In this document: one piece after another, positions 61,010 to 64,000 of the stretch | How the letters are laid out: every line of letters begins with the position of its first letter | Numbering within the stretch: position 1 is the first letter of the stretch | Source of the DNA: Coniferiporia sulphurascens | Lineage: Eukaryota; Basidiomycota; Agaricomycetes; Hymenochaetales; Hymenochaetaceae | Assembly (NCBI GenBank): GCA_002794785.1 | Contig: NBBA01000013.1 | Location: forward strand, 744,001 to 808,000 | DNA: 64,000 bases | Direction: 5' to 3' | The notes under the pieces: model-generated | Seen by the model: only the letters and a program-made list of their open reading frames with translations | The model's database searches: none | Told to the model about the DNA's origin: nothing | Made by a program: the position numbers and the translations under genes

Positions 61010-61778
61010 TCTCTGATTTTTCAGCAGTAAAATGTCCATTTATAGTAAGGGAGTAAATAAGTACAATATTGTCTAACTTTTTTTGGTGGGCCCCGACCAA
61101 AGGGGCACGTGAGTCGATTCGTACGCGTCGGTACGGACGCGATTAAAATGATCGCCGCTGGCAGTCCGAAATCCGGATCCAGGAAAGGCACGGACCAAGC
61201 CACCAAGGGAAAAAATTAATATGTCTAAGTAGACTAGGCTATTATTAGCATGCGCAGTTATCTACGACTTTGCTTAACACACTAGTGCATGCGCATTTTT
61301 ATTGGTGTTGTGTAATCATTTCGGCCTTGTACACCCGAAGAACCATGAGCCCGGGCTAGATAGAAGATACATGTACATCTAACAGTTCTTTAACTTTCAT
61401 CAGCTCTTACCTTACAACCGATAAGCCGGAAGCTTCGGCATGCGCCTTAGGCCCCATAAGGAAAAGCTATCATGGAAGGTGACGGACAAGTGGCTACATC
61501 TATCCTGCCTATTAGAGGATTTGTGAGAGAACACCAGGGTCAGTGAAATAACTGTAATAGCCTCAGGTCATTTCAATAATTAGAAGTCAGGAGACTACTG
61601 GTACTACAATGGGGCTATTCTTCGCAGTCAGGCCATAAATAACATTCTATTCATTGGTCAAGGATTTCCCGCGCTCGCCGATTCTGTATATAGAACGCTC
61701 TATTACTTCCACAAAAAACACAGGACCCATTCCCCCAAGAGCCTTTGTCTTCCGCCCTCCTGAAAGTGATCTACACGA
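61010..61778. other. Intergenic upstream of copy D
   Basis: No gene. CCATAAATAA near 61634 may serve as a weak TATA region for copy D. Copies A and B have a stronger TATAAAAGGG. Confidence 0.4.
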
Positions 61779-62864
61779 ATGGCATTCCCCACGAGCTCCG
61801 CTAAAGTCCATCCTTTATCTCAGGCCGGATTTGGTGAAGGGAAAAGCGAGCTATATGATAAGTGCGTCACATGCGACACATCCCGGGGGGTGGGGGTCTT
61901 ACAAACGTTACTTCGCAGATTTCGCGCTTCCTACGCGCACGAGGTACTTTCAAATATTCGCAAAGCTGTCAGTAAGAGGGATTCTTTGAATATTGTCGAG
62001 TAAGTACTCCAGCTCTGCAGCCTCTAAGACACGATCAACTGACTTGTATACTGACAGAGTAGGATGCGGCAGCGGGATCTTCACACGTGCACTCCTTGCT
62101 CATCCCGAATGGGCCTCTTCAGTTTCTGAACTCAGGTGCATCGATCCTAATGAGGGGATGCGGGCAGTGTTTGAAAAGATGGTGAAAGACTCTCGGGTCA
62201 GCCTTTTCGATGGGACTTTTGAGAATACCGCGGTCCCGGACGGATGGGCGGACTTGATCGTGTCTGCATCGGTATGTATTCTTTGTCTCGCCTCTCTTAT
62301 TTCGCGTGCCTGAGTTGGATTTTAAGGCATTTCATTGGTGCTCCGAACATGAAAACACGATAAACGAGTTTTTACGCATATTGAAGCCGGGAGGTACCAT
62401 GAGCTTTCTCTGGAATTTTCAAGATAAGTCAGTGAAAAAAAAAAAACAAGGTAAATGGTCAGGGAGCACGTTGATATTTTGCCTCCAGAAATAACTTCGC
62501 ATGGGTCCAGCAGCTAGACGATATATGCACACCTTACCATTACGGCTCCACAAGCATTTGGGAGTTTGAGTTCAACAAATGGCGCAGTATATTCGATCTT
62601 CCTCTATACAAAGTCAACTTTCTAAAGCCCGAGGAGACGATCGTCTTTTCCGTGGAACACAGTACGCTTGAAAGCGTCATTCTGAACGCTTTCACAAGAA
62701 GTGGTTTGGCAATTCTCACTGATGAAAAGAAACAGAAGGTTAGGGAAGAGATCAAAGCTGTTGTGCTCCGTGGAGACGACCTCAGATGGGTGGATGAAAA
62801 ACAAGGAGTGTTTGAAGTTCCATATGCGACGACGGTTGTAATTATGCAACGGAAGCCCCTGTAG
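61779..62864 (+). CDS. SAM-dependent class I methyltransferase, copy D
   Basis: Complete five-exon gene of the same plan. Exon 1 is 83 bp from ATG 61779 (MAFPTSSAKVHPLSQAGFGE, GKSELYDK). Exon 2 reads FRASYAHEVLSNIRKAVSK. Exon 3 begins after CTGACAG at about 62057 and carries EVGCGSGIFTRALLAH, ELRCIDPNEGM and DGWADLIVSAS; exon 4 reads AFHWCSEHENTINEFLRILK and PGGTMSFLWNFQDK. The last exon is FAWVQQLDDICTPYHYG through KWRSIFDLPLYKVNFLKPEE to TAG 62864. The junctions restore frame without indels. The intron before the last exon contains a run of twelve A. Predicted SAM-dependent small-molecule or carboxyl methyltransferase; substrate unknown. Confidence 0.87.
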
Positions 62865-63739
62865 CGTCTAAATTTGTTGCAAAGCAAGTGATAACAATAA
62901 TAGTCATACTGAGCCTGTACTTAAGTTAGCTTGTTATCATCTAAAAATATCCTTAATATTGTACGTTAATAAATTTGATTGGTAATGTCGGAACTGATAA
63001 CAATCGAGAACACTGCGCGCGGCCCAGCCACAGAAAACTTGAAGGACCTCCCTCGGTCCCTAGATTTTCGCAAGCTCCGAAATCTGATAACCGAAAATAT
63101 CAATCCAAGTCTGTTAAATAGACAGTTATATGGGTTATTTGTACAATTATCTATGCTCTCTGACGCAAAAAATATGTGTCCTAGAACTCTGTAGCATACG
63201 AAGACGGGCATACCGCTGCACGGTCACGTGTACAGTGCTGCCGCATAAAAGAGCCGATCTAAACTCTTTGCTTACCAAATCCGTAGAAGTGGTGGCCAAT
63301 CGCAATTGTCCTGGCGTTCGTGGGACAGACCATTAATATTTCGACATTCGATAATTCGCTTTGTTTCATATAGCCGATATTGGAGCTGCTCGGGGATCTA
63401 GCTACGACAAAGGATATGATATGTGGAACTTGAAGCTGTTTCACATTTGCCGGATGGCACTCGAGAAAGTCCCAGTCGGTACCGACCATAGGACGTGGCT
63501 AATCATATACACGGTACCGCAGGGAGATCCGATATTGGGACTATTCTTAGCAGTGGTTCATGTGAAAAGCTGGCTATGCGAGGGGCAAGGGGACGCATCA
63601 TTGTCCTGTGGTGACTAAGACTTCCACCACGCTAATTTTGGACACATTATTATGCATACATAGGAAAGAGTTGCGGGAACGGACACCCACACCTCCCCCC
63701 GTCAAGCGTCTTCTCATCATCTCTTTACGTGTGTAGATA
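62865..63739. other. Intergenic between copies D and E
   Basis: Short open frames only, none with domain or spliced partner. Contains the promoter of copy E. Confidence 0.4.
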
Positions 63740-64000
63740 ATGGTGTCACCGAGCCTTGGTAAAGTACACCCCATCTCTCAAGCTGGATTTGGCGTTGGAA
63801 AGAGCGAGCTCTATGATAAGTTCGTCATCTAAATCCTGTTGGTATTTGTTCTTCGCAAGAAGGCTTACCTATCTTCTTGAATAGTACGCCCATCCTATGC
63901 CTCCGAAGTACTGTCGCACATACGCAAGGCGGTCAAAGGGAAAGATGGCTTAAAGGTCGTCGAGTAAGTATTCAAGGTTGTGGATACCGGATAAAGCGTA
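63740..64000 (+). CDS. SAM-dependent methyltransferase copy E, cut by window end
   Basis: Exon 1 starts at ATG 63740 (MVSPSLGKVHPISQAGFGVG, KSELYDK). Exon 2 encodes RPSYASEVLSHIRKAVKGKD and GLKVVE, and ends at the donor GTAAG near 63965. Motif I and everything after lie outside the window. In the intact copies exon 2 is 81 bp and starts AG after a CAG acceptor. Here the corresponding junction reads AAT then AGTACGCCC, so the only usable AG is two bases further in and splicing there would shift the frame. The copy may thus have lost its first 3' splice site, unless another donor compensates. Confidence 0.75.

Overview
The window is nuclear DNA of a mushroom-forming basidiomycete (Agaricomycetes type); I cannot name the species. 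The reasons are dense genes on both strands, many 45-70 bp GT-AG introns, and a fungal gene set: cell-wall alpha-1,3-glucan synthase, a Ste11-type MAPKKK, a ferric reductase and an Atx1-type copper chaperone. I saw no bacterial operons, CRISPR, rRNA or convincing tRNA.

Layout. 1-7.9 kb is a tandem array of three F-box/leucine-rich genes in different states of decay. A 469-bp pogo-like inverted-repeat element sits 20 bp upstream of the second copy, and the third ends in a 21-bp minisatellite encoding a coiled coil. 8.9-20.2 kb is compact housekeeping DNA: an RRM protein (-) divergent from COA8 (+), Nup133 (-) divergent from an APC amino-acid permease (+), and a zinc alcohol dehydrogenase (-). 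23.0-28.2 kb carries a copper chaperone followed on the same strand by a 1,203-residue ferric reductase; both fit reductive iron uptake. 29.3-36.8 kb is one large alpha-1,3-glucan synthase (-, seven exons, 2,384 aa). 40.4-44.9 kb is the Ste11/Byr2-like MAPKKK (+, 1,440 aa). 45.4-52.1 kb carries, all on the minus strand, TRM1, histone H2B, a Gfo/Idh/MocA oxidoreductase and a small coiled-coil protein. 55.2-64.0 kb is the most unusual part: five paralogous SAM-dependent methyltransferases (one inverted, the last cut by the window end) with exon lengths conserved almost to the base, and a roughly 280-bp foldback element between the third and fourth copies. Two copies look intact. Three carry single small lesions: two homopolymer frameshifts and one shifted splice acceptor.

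The two ends of the window are therefore fast-evolving multigene arrays with transposon remnants, and the middle is a conserved core. Exon models were built by hand from splice consensus and reading frame. Total lengths divide by three for the RRM protein, COA8, ADH, Atx1, ferric reductase, glucan synthase, MAPKKK, H2B, the coiled-coil protein and methyltransferase A. The exon structures of Nup133, the permease, TRM1 and the MocA oxidoreductase are only partly resolved.
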